Source: Thermofilum sp. ex4484_15
Lineage (GTDB): Archaea > Thermoproteota > Thermoprotei > Thermofilales > EX4484-15
DNA: 26,003 bases
Assembly: GCA_002254595.1 (NCBI GenBank)
Contig: NJEH01000017.1
Span: 1 to 26,003 of the forward strand
Direction: 5' to 3'
The position numbers and the translations under genes are program-made. Below the pieces are notes generated by a model. The model was not told the DNA's origin. It saw only the letters and a list, made by a program, of their open reading frames with translations, and ran no database searches. Of this stretch, positions 1 to 7,607 are shown piece after piece; positions within the stretch are counted from its first letter, which is position 1, and each line of letters starts with the position of its first letter.

Positions 1-909
1 CTCGCGTTTACAAATATCCATAGCGTAAGGACACCTAGGGTGGAACCTACAACCCGGAGGAGGGTTAATAGGCGAAGGTACTTCCCCCTTAGGTATTATC
101 CTCTTCTCCAGCCGTGCTCTAGCTACCTCCGGATCAGGTATTGGTATAGCGGAGAAGAGCATTTGAGTATAAGGATGTAAAGGCTTTTCGAATACCTCTT
201 CGGAGGAAGCTATTTCCACTATCTTACCTAGGTACATAACCGCTATCGTATGGCTCATGTACCTTACTACGCTTAAATCGTGGGATATGAAAAGGTAAGT
301 AAGCCCTAAATCCTTCTGTAGGTCCCTGAGCATGTTAAGTATTTGCGCCTGTACGGATACGTCTAAGGCCGAAGTAGGTTCGTCTAATACCATGAATATA
401 GGCCTTAAAGCTAACGCCCTAGCTATTACTATCCTCTGCCTCTGTCCGCCGCTAAATTCGTGGGGGTATCTATATAAGTGCTCCTTCTTAAGTCCTACCC
501 TCTCGAGGAGTGAGATTACGTATTCCTCAGGATTCCCTACGTCGATCTTATGTACTCTTACCGGTTCATAAATTATATCGAAGATCATCATCCTAGGATC
601 TAAGGAGGAGAAGGGATCTTGAAAGACTATTTGGGCTTTCCTCCTAAAGGCCATTAGCTCCTTTCCTTTAAGTTCGAAGACGTTCCTGCCCTGGAAGTAA
701 ACCTTACCGTTAGTAGGCTCTATAAGCCTTAAGATTAACCTACCTAGGGTCGTCTTACCGCAACCCGATTCCCCTACTAAGCCGAAGCACTCCCCCTTTA
801 GGATGTCGAAACTTACCCTATCTACCGCGTGGACATTCCCTACGGTCCAGAAGAGCCTTTTAACGGGGAAGTACTTAACTAGATCCCTTACTTCTATAAG
901 CGCCTTCAC
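1..909 (-). CDS. dppF: Dipeptide/oligopeptide ABC transporter ATPase, DppF/OppF type (3' end outside window)
   Basis: One of two ATPases that power import of peptides (or, in some archaea, oligosaccharides) through the two permeases encoded upstream. This reading frame is open from a GTG at 907-909 to the window edge, 303 codons, so the protein is incomplete at its C-terminus. Visible motifs are Walker A GESGCGKT (residues 46-53), a QDPFSSLDP Q-loop region, the signature FSGGQRQR, Walker B with LDEPTSALD, and an SHDLS switch histidine. The last visible residues are the oligopeptide-transporter C-terminal domain, with PPGCRFHPRCPYAMDIC carrying three cysteines. The same cysteine pattern in a DppD homologue is known to hold an iron-sulfur cluster. 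The start lies 4 bases past the preceding dppD stop, so the two are probably co-translated. The family is certain; the substrate is not. Confidence 0.93.
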   Translation of the reverse strand, partial: MKALIEVRDLVKYFPVKRLFWTVGNVHAVDRVSFDILKGECFGLVGESGCGKTTLGRLILRLIEPTNGKVYFQGRNVFELKGKELMAFRRKAQIVFQDPFSSLDPRMMIFDIIYEPVRVHKIDVGNPEEYVISLLERVGLKKEHLYRYPHEFSGGQRQRIVIARALALRPIFMVLDEPTSALDVSVQAQILNMLRDLQKDLGLTYLFISHDLSVVRYMSHTIAVMYLGKIVEIASSEEVFEKPLHPYTQMLFSAIPIPDPEVARARLEKRIIPKGEVPSPINPPPGCRFHPRCPYAMDICKRE

Positions 910-913
910 GAAC

Positions 914-1891
914 TCACCTCTTAGCGTAAAGCCAACAAGCTACGTAATGTTCAGGCTTAACTTCCACCATAGGTGGCCTCTCCCTTTTACATATCTCTGC
1001 AACTAAACTACACCTAGGATGGAAGCGGCAACCCGGTGGTGGTCTTATTAAGTTAGGTATAGTACCAGGAATGGGCTTAAGTCTAACCTCCCTACTCTTC
1101 GTTATAATGGGTACAGCTTCTAACAATCCCTTCGTATATGGGTGCAATGGATCCTTGAAGAGATCGTAAACGTTAGCCAGTTCCACTATTTGGCCAGCGT
1201 ACATAACAGCTACCCTATCGCACATTTCAGCTACTATGCCTAAATTATGGGTAACTAAGATCAGGGTGGTTCCGTACTTCCTCCTTAGATCCCTAAGTAA
1301 GTCCAATATTTGCGCTTGGATGGTAACGTCTACGTTAGTAGTAGGTTCATCGGCTATTATGAGGTCGGGAACGCATGAAATTGCCGTAGCGATTACTACC
1401 CTCTGCTTCATTCCTCCGGAGAGCTCGTGAGGATAATTCCTGCTCCTCTCTTTAGGCTCCGGTATCATAACTGTTTTAAACAAGTTAACTACCCTCTTCC
1501 ACATCTCCTTTACATCCTTAACTAGGCCGTGTACTAAGAGGGGCTCTCCAGCTTGGTACCCTACCTTATATAGCGGATCTAGGGCGCTCATGGGTTCCTG
1601 TACTATGAACCCTATCTTCCTCCCTCTTAATTTCCTCACTTCACTTTCAGGTAAGCTTAGTACGTCTAGGCCCTCGAAGTATATCTTGCCAGAAACTATC
1701 CTACCTGGAGGGGGTACTAGCTTAATTACGGACCTCATAGTTACCGATTTACCACAACCGGTTTCCCCTACTAAGCCGAAGCACTCCCCCTTGCGGACGC
1801 TTAAATTTACTCCTTCTATAGCCTTAACTACCCCTGCGTAAGTGTAAAAGTACACTTTAAGCCCCTCTATCCTTAATATCTCCTCGTTCAC
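914..1891 (-). CDS. dppD: Dipeptide/oligopeptide ABC transporter ATPase, DppD/OppD type
   Basis: First of the two importer ATPases, 325 residues, a normal family length. Motifs in order: Walker A GETGCGKS (42-49), Q-loop VQEP (97-100), signature LSGGM (157-161), Walker B LIIADEP (177-183), switch histidine H215, then the oligopeptide C-terminal domain with Cys288, Cys294, Cys301 and Cys319 in the GCRFHPRC arrangement. Homologues bind a 4Fe-4S cluster with these cysteines, so this one may too (inference). The usual TTALD after Walker B reads TTNVD here. The start codon is GTG, and it overlaps the dppC stop in a GTGA quadruplet (1888-1891), a sign of translational coupling. It acts on the cytoplasmic face of the membrane as a heterodimer with DppF. 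Confidence 0.95.
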   Translation of the reverse strand: MNEEILRIEGLKVYFYTYAGVVKAIEGVNLSVRKGECFGLVGETGCGKSVTMRSVIKLVPPPGRIVSGKIYFEGLDVLSLPESEVRKLRGRKIGFIVQEPMSALDPLYKVGYQAGEPLLVHGLVKDVKEMWKRVVNLFKTVMIPEPKERSRNYPHELSGGMKQRVVIATAISCVPDLIIADEPTTNVDVTIQAQILDLLRDLRRKYGTTLILVTHNLGIVAEMCDRVAVMYAGQIVELANVYDLFKDPLHPYTKGLLEAVPIITKSREVRLKPIPGTIPNLIRPPPGCRFHPRCSLVAEICKRERPPMVEVKPEHYVACWLYAKR

Positions 1892-2874
1892 TCCTTCTCA
1901 CCTTTCACTTCGAATTCCAATCTCCTCCTAAACCTAGGATCTAATACGTCCCTTAGTCCATCCCCTAGTAAATTAAAACCTAACGCGAATAGGAATAACA
2001 TGAAGCCAGGTATTAAGGAGTACCACCATTTCTCGGGTAGGTAATCTAATCCATCGAATACTATCCTGCCTAATTCGGGGGTAGGGGGTTGGGCGCCTAA
2101 TCCTAGGAAGGATAAGTTAGCTCCCGTGAGGACTACCCCCGCTATGTCCATAGTTGTGTATATTATTAACGGGGAGATGACGTTAGGCAATATATGCTTC
2201 ACTATTATGGAGAAGTTCCCCATACCCACTGCCCTAGCCGCCTCTATGTATAGGTTCTCCTTAACCGAAAGGACCTGCCCTCTAATTAGCCTCACGTAAC
2301 CTGGCCACCATACGGTTATTAAAGCTATTATAGCGCTCATTAAACCGGCTCCTAAGGAGGCCGAAATGGCCATAGCTAGTACTAGTGCTGGGAACGCTAG
2401 GAACATATCGGTAATCCTCGATATTACCTCATCTACCTTACCGCCGTAGTAGCCAGCTATTAAGCCTAGTATAATGCCTATAGGTATCGCTACCACTAAT
2501 ACTACTAACGAATACACTAAGGATACCTGTATCCCCAGCATGGATCTAGCGAATATATCCCTCCCGTAATCGTCGGTACCGAACCAATGTTTCCAACTAG
2601 GCGGTTGAAGTACGTCGAGGGACCAATCGAAAGCGTTAAAGGAAGGTTCGGTCCTTATAATGCCGTGAGAATATAGGAAGCCCATTAGGCCTCTTATGCC
2701 ATCGAGTATCCAAGGTCCGAAAACCCCTAGGATAACGAATATAATTACCATTATTGAACCGGCTACTGAAAGCGGCGATCTCTTAAAAGCGTAGAACATT
2801 AACCGGTATTCCTCTATTTTCGCTGCATTCTTAAATTTCCATTTTTCATACCTCTCCTTGAGGGATTTAAACAT
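1888..2874 (-). CDS. dppC: Dipeptide/oligopeptide ABC transporter permease, DppC/OppC type
   Basis: Second inner-membrane permease of the importer, 328 residues. It has an N-terminal membrane segment (about residues 34-55, LSVAGSIMVIIFVILGVFGP) and then the binding-protein-dependent transport domain. Around residues 195-225 it carries the EAA loop that docks onto the ATPases (IEAARAVGMGNFSIIVKHILP), followed by NLSFLGLGAQPPTPELG, which is diagnostic for DppC-type permeases. Between the first membrane span and the core is a longer external loop containing HWFGTDDYGRDIFAR, also typical. ATG start at 2872-2874; the dppB stop TAA and this ATG share one base (TAATG), so translation is coupled. The 3' end overlaps dppD by 4 bases. 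Confidence 0.94.
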   Translation of the reverse strand: MFKSLKERYEKWKFKNAAKIEEYRLMFYAFKRSPLSVAGSIMVIIFVILGVFGPWILDGIRGLMGFLYSHGIIRTEPSFNAFDWSLDVLQPPSWKHWFGTDDYGRDIFARSMLGIQVSLVYSLVVLVVAIPIGIILGLIAGYYGGKVDEVISRITDMFLAFPALVLAMAISASLGAGLMSAIIALITVWWPGYVRLIRGQVLSVKENLYIEAARAVGMGNFSIIVKHILPNVISPLIIYTTMDIAGVVLTGANLSFLGLGAQPPTPELGRIVFDGLDYLPEKWWYSLIPGFMLFLFALGFNLLGDGLRDVLDPRFRRRLEFEVKGEKE

Positions 2875-3881
2875 TACAACCTCACCCTTGGATCTACAGC
2901 TCCGTAAAGCAAGTCAACTACTAAGTTAACTAATAAGTAAGTCATGACTATTAAGAAGGTGGTAGCCATAATTACGGGTATATCCATGGACCTTAATACA
3001 GCCATAACAGTATATCTACCGGCACCAGCTAGCGCAAATACAGTCTCGGTAATGAAGGCCCCCCCGAGTAACCCTCCGAACATCAACCCTCCTACGGTTA
3101 TTATAGGTATGATGGCGTTCTTCATAGCATGCTTGAGTACTACCATCCTCTCCGGTAAGCCCTTCATCCTAGTATAATCGATGTACTCGGAACTTAAAGC
3201 ATCTAAGAGGCTTCCCCTCATTAACCTAGCTATTACGCCGGCATTAGGTAAGGCTAGGGAGAAGGCAGGTAAGAATAAATGCCTTAAGTTATCAATGAAA
3301 GAACTCCAATCTCCGCATAATAAGCTATCTAAGAGGTACATGCCCGTATATATTTTGGCTGGAGGTTTACCTAAGCCTATGCCGGGGAACCAACCTAACT
3401 TCCAATAAAATAATAACTGGATGCCTATAGCCCATAGGAAGTAAGGCATGGAGTAAGCCACTAAGGAGAATACCCTAATTACGTAATCGATCCACTTATC
3501 TTGTTTCATCGCCGCTACGATACCTAACGGTACTCCTATTAAGAGTATTAACGCCTCCCCGGCGATCGCTAATTGAACGGTAACCGGGTAGTAATCACGT
3601 AGGTCCTCGAAGATAGGCCTTCCGCTCATCATTGAAGTACCCCAATGCCCGGTGAATAGATCTCTAACGTAGTAAGCGAATTGTTCCCACCAAGGCTTAT
3701 CTAAGTGGTAAAGCTGTTCTAACCTCTTTAACGCTTCTAAGTTTAAGTGCCTAGCGAAACCTGCTTTAGCTGGCATCATGGGTACTACATGGGAGACTAT
3801 AAACGTTATAAATAGAGCACCTAGGATAGTAGGTATAAATGTCAGTAACCTCCTTATCAGGTAATACTTATACTCCGCCAC
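2874..3881 (-). CDS. dppB: Dipeptide/oligopeptide ABC transporter permease, DppB/OppB type
   Basis: First permease of the importer, 335 residues. The N-terminus (YYLIRRLLTFIPTILGALFITF) is the standard DppB opening membrane segment. It is followed by a periplasm-facing loop with LYHLDKPWWEQFAYYVRDL and WGTSMM, then about five further hydrophobic spans. The EAA loop is near residues 238-258 (YIDYTRMKGLPERMVVLKHA) and the conserved ETVFALAGAGR stretch follows. The GTG start at 3879-3881 has a G-rich ribosome site (GGGGGTATAG) just upstream. It is separated from the binding-protein gene by 125 bases that contain T-runs and a possible new promoter, so the permease and ATPase genes may be transcribed less than the binding protein. 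It forms the channel together with DppC. Confidence 0.94.
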   Translation of the reverse strand: MAEYKYYLIRRLLTFIPTILGALFITFIVSHVVPMMPAKAGFARHLNLEALKRLEQLYHLDKPWWEQFAYYVRDLFTGHWGTSMMSGRPIFEDLRDYYPVTVQLAIAGEALILLIGVPLGIVAAMKQDKWIDYVIRVFSLVAYSMPYFLWAIGIQLLFYWKLGWFPGIGLGKPPAKIYTGMYLLDSLLCGDWSSFIDNLRHLFLPAFSLALPNAGVIARLMRGSLLDALSSEYIDYTRMKGLPERMVVLKHAMKNAIIPIITVGGLMFGGLLGGAFITETVFALAGAGRYTVMAVLRSMDIPVIMATTFLIVMTYLLVNLVVDLLYGAVDPRVRL

Positions 3882-3918
3882 CTATACCCCCGTCCTTGGG
3901 ATATTACGAGCTGTTAGT

Positions 3919-3929
3919 CATATATGAGT
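3919..3929 (-). promoter_or_regulatory. Possible internal TATA box before dppB
   Basis: On the minus strand the intergenic stretch reads TCATATATGA about 40 bases before the GTG of dppB, a plausible archaeal TATA element that would place the transcript start about 17 bases before the gene. It would allow expression of dppBCDF independent of the binding-protein promoter. The match is moderate and rests on spacing only. Confidence 0.35.
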
Positions 3930-3963
3930 ACGTCCTAATTATCGTTTTCCATATTAACTTTAG

Positions 3964-3999
3964 AAAAGAATTATTACGAAAAAATATAATGAAAAATTT
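3964..3999 (-). terminator. T-rich partial terminator after the binding-protein gene
   Basis: Just after the stop of the binding-protein gene, the minus strand carries runs of five and six T (AAAATTTTTCATTATATTTTTTCG). Oligo-T tracts of this kind are the usual archaeal transcription stop signals and no strong hairpin is needed. Placed between binding protein and permease, it could let many transcripts end early and so give more binding protein than permease, as is common in these operons. Confidence 0.45.
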
Positions 4000-4006
4000 T
4001 CAGAAG

Positions 4007-5923
4007 CTAGCCTTTAACTACCTTTACCTCGGAGAAATCCCAGCCTCCCCAGAGTAATGGGTAAGCGTAGTCGTCAGGATCTACGTAATCGGGAGCCCAA
4101 CCCACTATGTAGACGTCGAACTCTCCCCTGGAGGTCTTCCTTAAGTAAGTAGGCCAGGCCAATGCCTTTACCTTAACATTGAAACCTAACCTACCCCACT
4201 CCCTCTGGAGTAAGGTAGCTATCATCTCCCTGATCTTGTTACCTTGGTTATATAAGATGGTTATAGTGTACTTAGAAGGATCTATACCGGACTTCTTGAT
4301 TAACTCCTTAGCCTTAGTTATGTTGTAGGTGTACTTAATTAATCCCTTCTCGGTATAGCCTGGCATACCCCTAGGTAATACTCCGTACAAAGGCTCGTAA
4401 TGCTTCCTAAATACGTTCTTGTAGATGAACTCATAAGGTATAGCGTAGGCTAACGCCCTCCTAACTAACGTATTGTTGAAGGGAGCCCTCATGTTATTTA
4501 ATACTATGAAGAGTATATCGAAAGTATCCCCTACCCATGGCATTAAGAAGTGCCAAGTCTTACCCTTATAGGTTAAAGTAACGTGCTCTAACTTATACTC
4601 GGAAGCCGGGAATACGGCGCCCATGTCGGCATCCCCCTTGGAGAGAACCATGATCCTAGTCTGCTCTTCGGGGACTATCTTCGAAATGTACTCCTTTATC
4701 TTAGGCTTCGGGTAACCCCAGTAGTAGGGGTTAGCCCTTATCTTTAAGTACCTCTCGTGCTTCCACTCGACTAAGTAGTAAGCTCCAGTACCTACTGGGT
4801 GTTCATCCAACCACTTGAGGGCTAAGGGGTCCTTGGTCGAATTGTGCATAGCTACTACCTTCTCGCTTACTATATCGCCTACGTTGCTAGCTAAGCACGC
4901 TAATATAGCTAAGTAAGGCTTATAGAGGGTTATTTCTACATAACCAGCTATTTTAGTCTTGGTCCTATGCCATGGTACGTAAGCGAACTTCTCCCTGAAT
5001 AAGTAGAGCCATTCGGGTATACTAGTTACCCTATAGTTCCTACCTAAAACGGGAGCGATCAATCCCTTACTTATAATCTTAGTCATCTCGCTCTTAGGCA
5101 CTACCCTGGCATCCTTTACGAAGTCCTTTATTATCCACTCTGGGTAGTCCTTCTTCTCATAATTAGCGGATTCTATCATCCTCTTTATTGAGTAAACTAC
5201 GTCCTTAGGAGTGAGCGGTATGGTCTTATTATCCCAGGGATCGTAGAAGACTATGCCATCCCTTATGGCGAAATATACATGTAGGCCGCTAGGATCCATA
5301 GCCCAAGCATAAGCTAACTCCGGAACGACGTTCTTCGAATCATTACCGTAGTAAAATACTAATCTATTGTATATTTGGATGCCGAAGCCCCAACCCCCAG
5401 TTTCGTAAGTTTGAGCCGGATCTAGGGACTCCGGCTCATCTATATCTAGGACTATTAACTTGTCCGGCTTAGGTCCGTTCGGATCCTTGGAGACGAAAAT
5501 TAAGTTAACCATAGCTAGTACGGGGTTAAAGAACGGTAGCTTAACCCACTCCCAATAGTGCCTCCTAGCCCTAGCCTGCCCTAGCCATATTATGGGTAAT
5601 TCCTTATTAGATATCCTCTGGATAATATTGTAAAGCTTAGTCCTTAATATGGGGTCGGTTTCGTACTTAGCTGCGTAGAGTAAAGCGTCTAGGGTAACGT
5701 TACTGTAGAAGGCAGGACCTATAGTGGAGAAACCTATTAACCTACTCTTGTTAGGCGGTACGGCCCCTTTATACACTATATAGTAGCCCTTAAGCCCAGG
5801 TATCGGGAACTTTCCCTCCCTAGGTACTTGAGCTTGGGCAAGTAAAGGTGCGGAAACGTAGAAGGAAAATACTAGGAGTAGGACTATTAGGGCAGACGCT
5901 ACCTTTAAGTAGGCCCTACTCAA
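4007..5923 (-). CDS. dppA: Secreted solute-binding protein of the Dpp importer (SBP family 5), apparently circularly permuted
   Basis: Captures substrate outside the cell for the DppBCDF importer. A signal-type segment (ASALIVLLLVFSFYVSAPLL) ends in AQAQ; there is no lipobox cysteine and no C-terminal anchor. Domain order is unusual. Residues 85-150, counted from a TTG at 5971, resemble the family's C-terminal part: FYSNVTLDALLYAAKYETDP, then a helix with LYNIIQRISNKELPIIWL, then WEWVKLPFFNP. Only at residue 169 does the normal N-terminal start appear (PDKLIVLDIDEPESLDPAQ). The canonical middle follows (TPKDVVYSIKRM, GTGAYYL, FNNTLVRRALAYAI), and the chain ends soon after VYIVGWAPDYVDPDDYAYP, exactly where the displaced part would belong. 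The TTG at 5921-5923 is preferred because it has a GGGGGT ribosome site, and the TATA box at 5973-5984 puts the transcript start downstream of the 5971 TTG. Family certain; permutation likely. Confidence 0.88.
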   Translation of the reverse strand: MSRAYLKVASALIVLLLVFSFYVSAPLLAQAQVPREGKFPIPGLKGYYIVYKGAVPPNKSRLIGFSTIGPAFYSNVTLDALLYAAKYETDPILRTKLYNIIQRISNKELPIIWLGQARARRHYWEWVKLPFFNPVLAMVNLIFVSKDPNGPKPDKLIVLDIDEPESLDPAQTYETGGWGFGIQIYNRLVFYYGNDSKNVVPELAYAWAMDPSGLHVYFAIRDGIVFYDPWDNKTIPLTPKDVVYSIKRMIESANYEKKDYPEWIIKDFVKDARVVPKSEMTKIISKGLIAPVLGRNYRVTSIPEWLYLFREKFAYVPWHRTKTKIAGYVEITLYKPYLAILACLASNVGDIVSEKVVAMHNSTKDPLALKWLDEHPVGTGAYYLVEWKHERYLKIRANPYYWGYPKPKIKEYISKIVPEEQTRIMVLSKGDADMGAVFPASEYKLEHVTLTYKGKTWHFLMPWVGDTFDILFIVLNNMRAPFNNTLVRRALAYAIPYEFIYKNVFRKHYEPLYGVLPRGMPGYTEKGLIKYTYNITKAKELIKKSGIDPSKYTITILYNQGNKIREMIATLLQREWGRLGFNVKVKALAWPTYLRKTSRGEFDVYIVGWAPDYVDPDDYAYPLLWGGWDFSEVKVVKG

Positions 5924-5972
5924 ATCGACCCCCTTAAATACTTTTCGGGTTCGGAGTATTAAGTAACTCAAA

Positions 5973-5984
5973 GGATATATAAAT
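5973..5984. promoter_or_regulatory. TATA box, possibly serving both the binding-protein gene and the divergent gene at 6017
   Basis: GGATATATAAAT on the plus strand reads ATTTATATATCC on the minus strand. On the minus strand it places the transcript start near 5953, about 30 bases before the TTG at 5923. On the plus strand it places the start near 6004, about 12 bases before the ATG at 6017, which has AGGAAGG in front of it. No second good TATA element is visible in the 45-base gap, so one near-palindromic box may serve both directions. Confidence 0.55.
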
Positions 5985-6016
5985 GTTGAGGTCTATAGAA
6001 TACTAGGAAGGATTTC

Positions 6017-6769
6017 ATGGTCCTCTTAGTGCCTTGCGCTATGCGAGATCCTTTAACAGATAGAAAGGTATTTAGGGAAGTTAGGAAGGGCTTGAATTTA
6101 AGGAAGGGTAAAGAGTTAGAAGCCGACTTAAGGCTATTCTGGATGCCCTATCAAATCATAACCTATAAGGATTATTTAGGTCGCGTAAGGAGGATGTGTA
6201 TAGACCTCCATTATTATGATGCCTTAGCTCCTTCGCACCGCTTACTTTTACTAATAAAAAATAGTTACTTGAAATTTAAGGCCGTAGAGGGTAAAGTAGG
6301 GGACGGTACCTTAGTGAAGGCTGAGGTTAAGGATTCGTATAGAGTGATATACGATATCGTAAGCTTATTCGAGAGGATAAAGGAAGGGGTAAGGGAATAT
6401 TCTAGCCTTTTAATAAGTTATGCTCATAAATTAGGTAGGGTGGATTTAGCGAGGACCCTTTTCATACCTACCGGTTTTAAATCGCTTAAGGAATTAAAGG
6501 CTATGGAGGAGGCGGGAAGGGAAAGGGGAGAGCTAATATTAATTAAAGCCATTATAGAGGGCGGTTTAAACTTAGGAAAGCCACCTTTAGGAGTTTCGAG
6601 AGAATTAAAGGTATTTTATTTTCCTAAAGTATTGGCCAAGTACGGAGGGAAGGTAGCTTTCGTAGAGGTAGGCGGTAAAAACCCCTCCTTAGATAAGGTC
6701 TTCACGTCGTTATATTCTGAAGATGAATCCTTTAAGCTCTTAACGGACGAACTATTTTCGATGGTATAA
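6017..6769 (+). CDS. Unrecognised 250-residue protein before a glycosyltransferase
   Basis: I do not recognise this protein. It starts at ATG with AGGAAGG 5 bases upstream and is followed after 4 bases by the glycosyltransferase at 6774, so the two are probably one transcript. It has no signal peptide and no membrane span and is rich in Lys, Arg and Leu, so it is likely cytoplasmic. The N-terminal part contains LFWMPYQIITYKDYLG, which looks like the start of a small beta-rich domain. A central stretch (about residues 110-150, IYDIVSLFERIKEG and LISYAHKLGRVDLART) looks helical, and the C-terminus has an alternating strand pattern (GGKVAFVEVGGKNP). There are only two cysteines and no obvious metal or nucleotide site. 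Codon use matches the neighbours, so it is a real gene. Gene context suggests a link to surface glycans, which is inference only. Confidence 0.75.
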   Translation: MVLLVPCAMRDPLTDRKVFREVRKGLNLRKGKELEADLRLFWMPYQIITYKDYLGRVRRMCIDLHYYDALAPSHRLLLLIKNSYLKFKAVEGKVGDGTLVKAEVKDSYRVIYDIVSLFERIKEGVREYSSLLISYAHKLGRVDLARTLFIPTGFKSLKELKAMEEAGRERGELILIKAIIEGGLNLGKPPLGVSRELKVFYFPKVLAKYGGKVAFVEVGGKNPSLDKVFTSLYSEDESFKLLTDELFSMV

Positions 6770-6773
6770 GGCT

Positions 6774-7607
6774 ATGAGGGTAAGGGTAGGCGTTGTAATA
6801 CCCGCTAGGAACGAGGAAAGGTATATAGGTAAGACACTATCGGCCTTACTTAATCAGGAGTTAAGGCCTTCTGAAATAGTAGTAGTTGACGACGGTTCTA
6901 AGGACGATACACCTATTCTCGCGGAAAGCTACGGCGTTAAGGTAATTAGGTTAAAAGATAGAGGTTATAGAGCTACCGGCCTACCGATATTAGCATCGGT
7001 CATTAACAAAGGGTTAGAGGCGCTAGAGGAAGCAGGTCCCTTCGACTACCTAATGGTATTAGGAGCAGATCATCTATTGCCGCGTAACTACCTCTCAGAA
7101 CTAACTAAGAGGATGGAACGAAACGTAAGTTTAGCCATAGCTTCTGGAATTATACTCGGTGAGAGTGGGTTAATCGAAGTACCTCGTGGTTCCGGGAGGG
7201 TAGTAAGGTACTCCTTTTGGAATTCGATAGGGTTAAGGTACCCCTTAAATTACGGGTGGGAAGCTTATATAATATTTAAGGCTTTAGCTAAAGGTTACGA
7301 AGTTAAGGTATTTAAGGACTTAATTACCTTAACGCTTAGGCCTACTGGTAGGTCGACGAATAGTATAAGCTACGGTAGGGCCATGAAGGCATTAGGCTAC
7401 CCCGTACCGTACGTATTAGCTAGGATGGTAGTTAATTTAAATAGGGGACTTAGGTGGTCGGTAGGCATGGTTGCGGGCTTCCTTTCCTCCCCTAAGGGCT
7501 TTAAATACTACGAGGATGAAGTTAGGTCCTACGTAAAGTTATACGCTTGTACTAGGTTAATGAGTGGAGTTCTTAGGTTATTGAAGGGGTGTATAGGGCT
7601 TGGTTAG
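6774..7607 (+). CDS. Family 2 glycosyltransferase
   Basis: Transfers a sugar from a nucleotide- or lipid-linked donor, probably onto a glycan precursor at the cytoplasmic membrane face. The N-terminal GT-A fold is clear: VGVVIPARNEERYIGKTL (residues 5-22), then the nucleotide-binding VVVDDGSKDDT (36-46). The metal-binding position after YLMVL reads GADH, so only one of the usual two acidic residues of DxD is present. Downstream, NSIGLRYPLNYGWEAYI sits where acceptor-site residues usually lie. At 277 residues it is short but complete. There is no convincing C-terminal membrane span, only a mildly hydrophobic segment near residue 230 (LRWSVGMVAGFL). Its end overlaps the next gene by 8 bases. 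Donor and acceptor cannot be told from the sequence. Confidence 0.88.
   Translation: MRVRVGVVIPARNEERYIGKTLSALLNQELRPSEIVVVDDGSKDDTPILAESYGVKVIRLKDRGYRATGLPILASVINKGLEALEEAGPFDYLMVLGADHLLPRNYLSELTKRMERNVSLAIASGIILGESGLIEVPRGSGRVVRYSFWNSIGLRYPLNYGWEAYIIFKALAKGYEVKVFKDLITLTLRPTGRSTNSISYGRAMKALGYPVPYVLARMVVNLNRGLRWSVGMVAGFLSSPKGFKYYEDEVRSYVKLYACTRLMSGVLRLLKGCIGLG

Noticed and set aside
332..571. A 79-codon plus-strand frame
   Set aside because: It is antisense to the DppF ATPase coding region.
5921..5971. Upstream TTG at 5971 as start of the binding protein
   Set aside because: The TATA box at 5973-5984 would start the transcript downstream of it, and the TTG at 5921-5923 has a good ribosome site and a normal signal peptide length.
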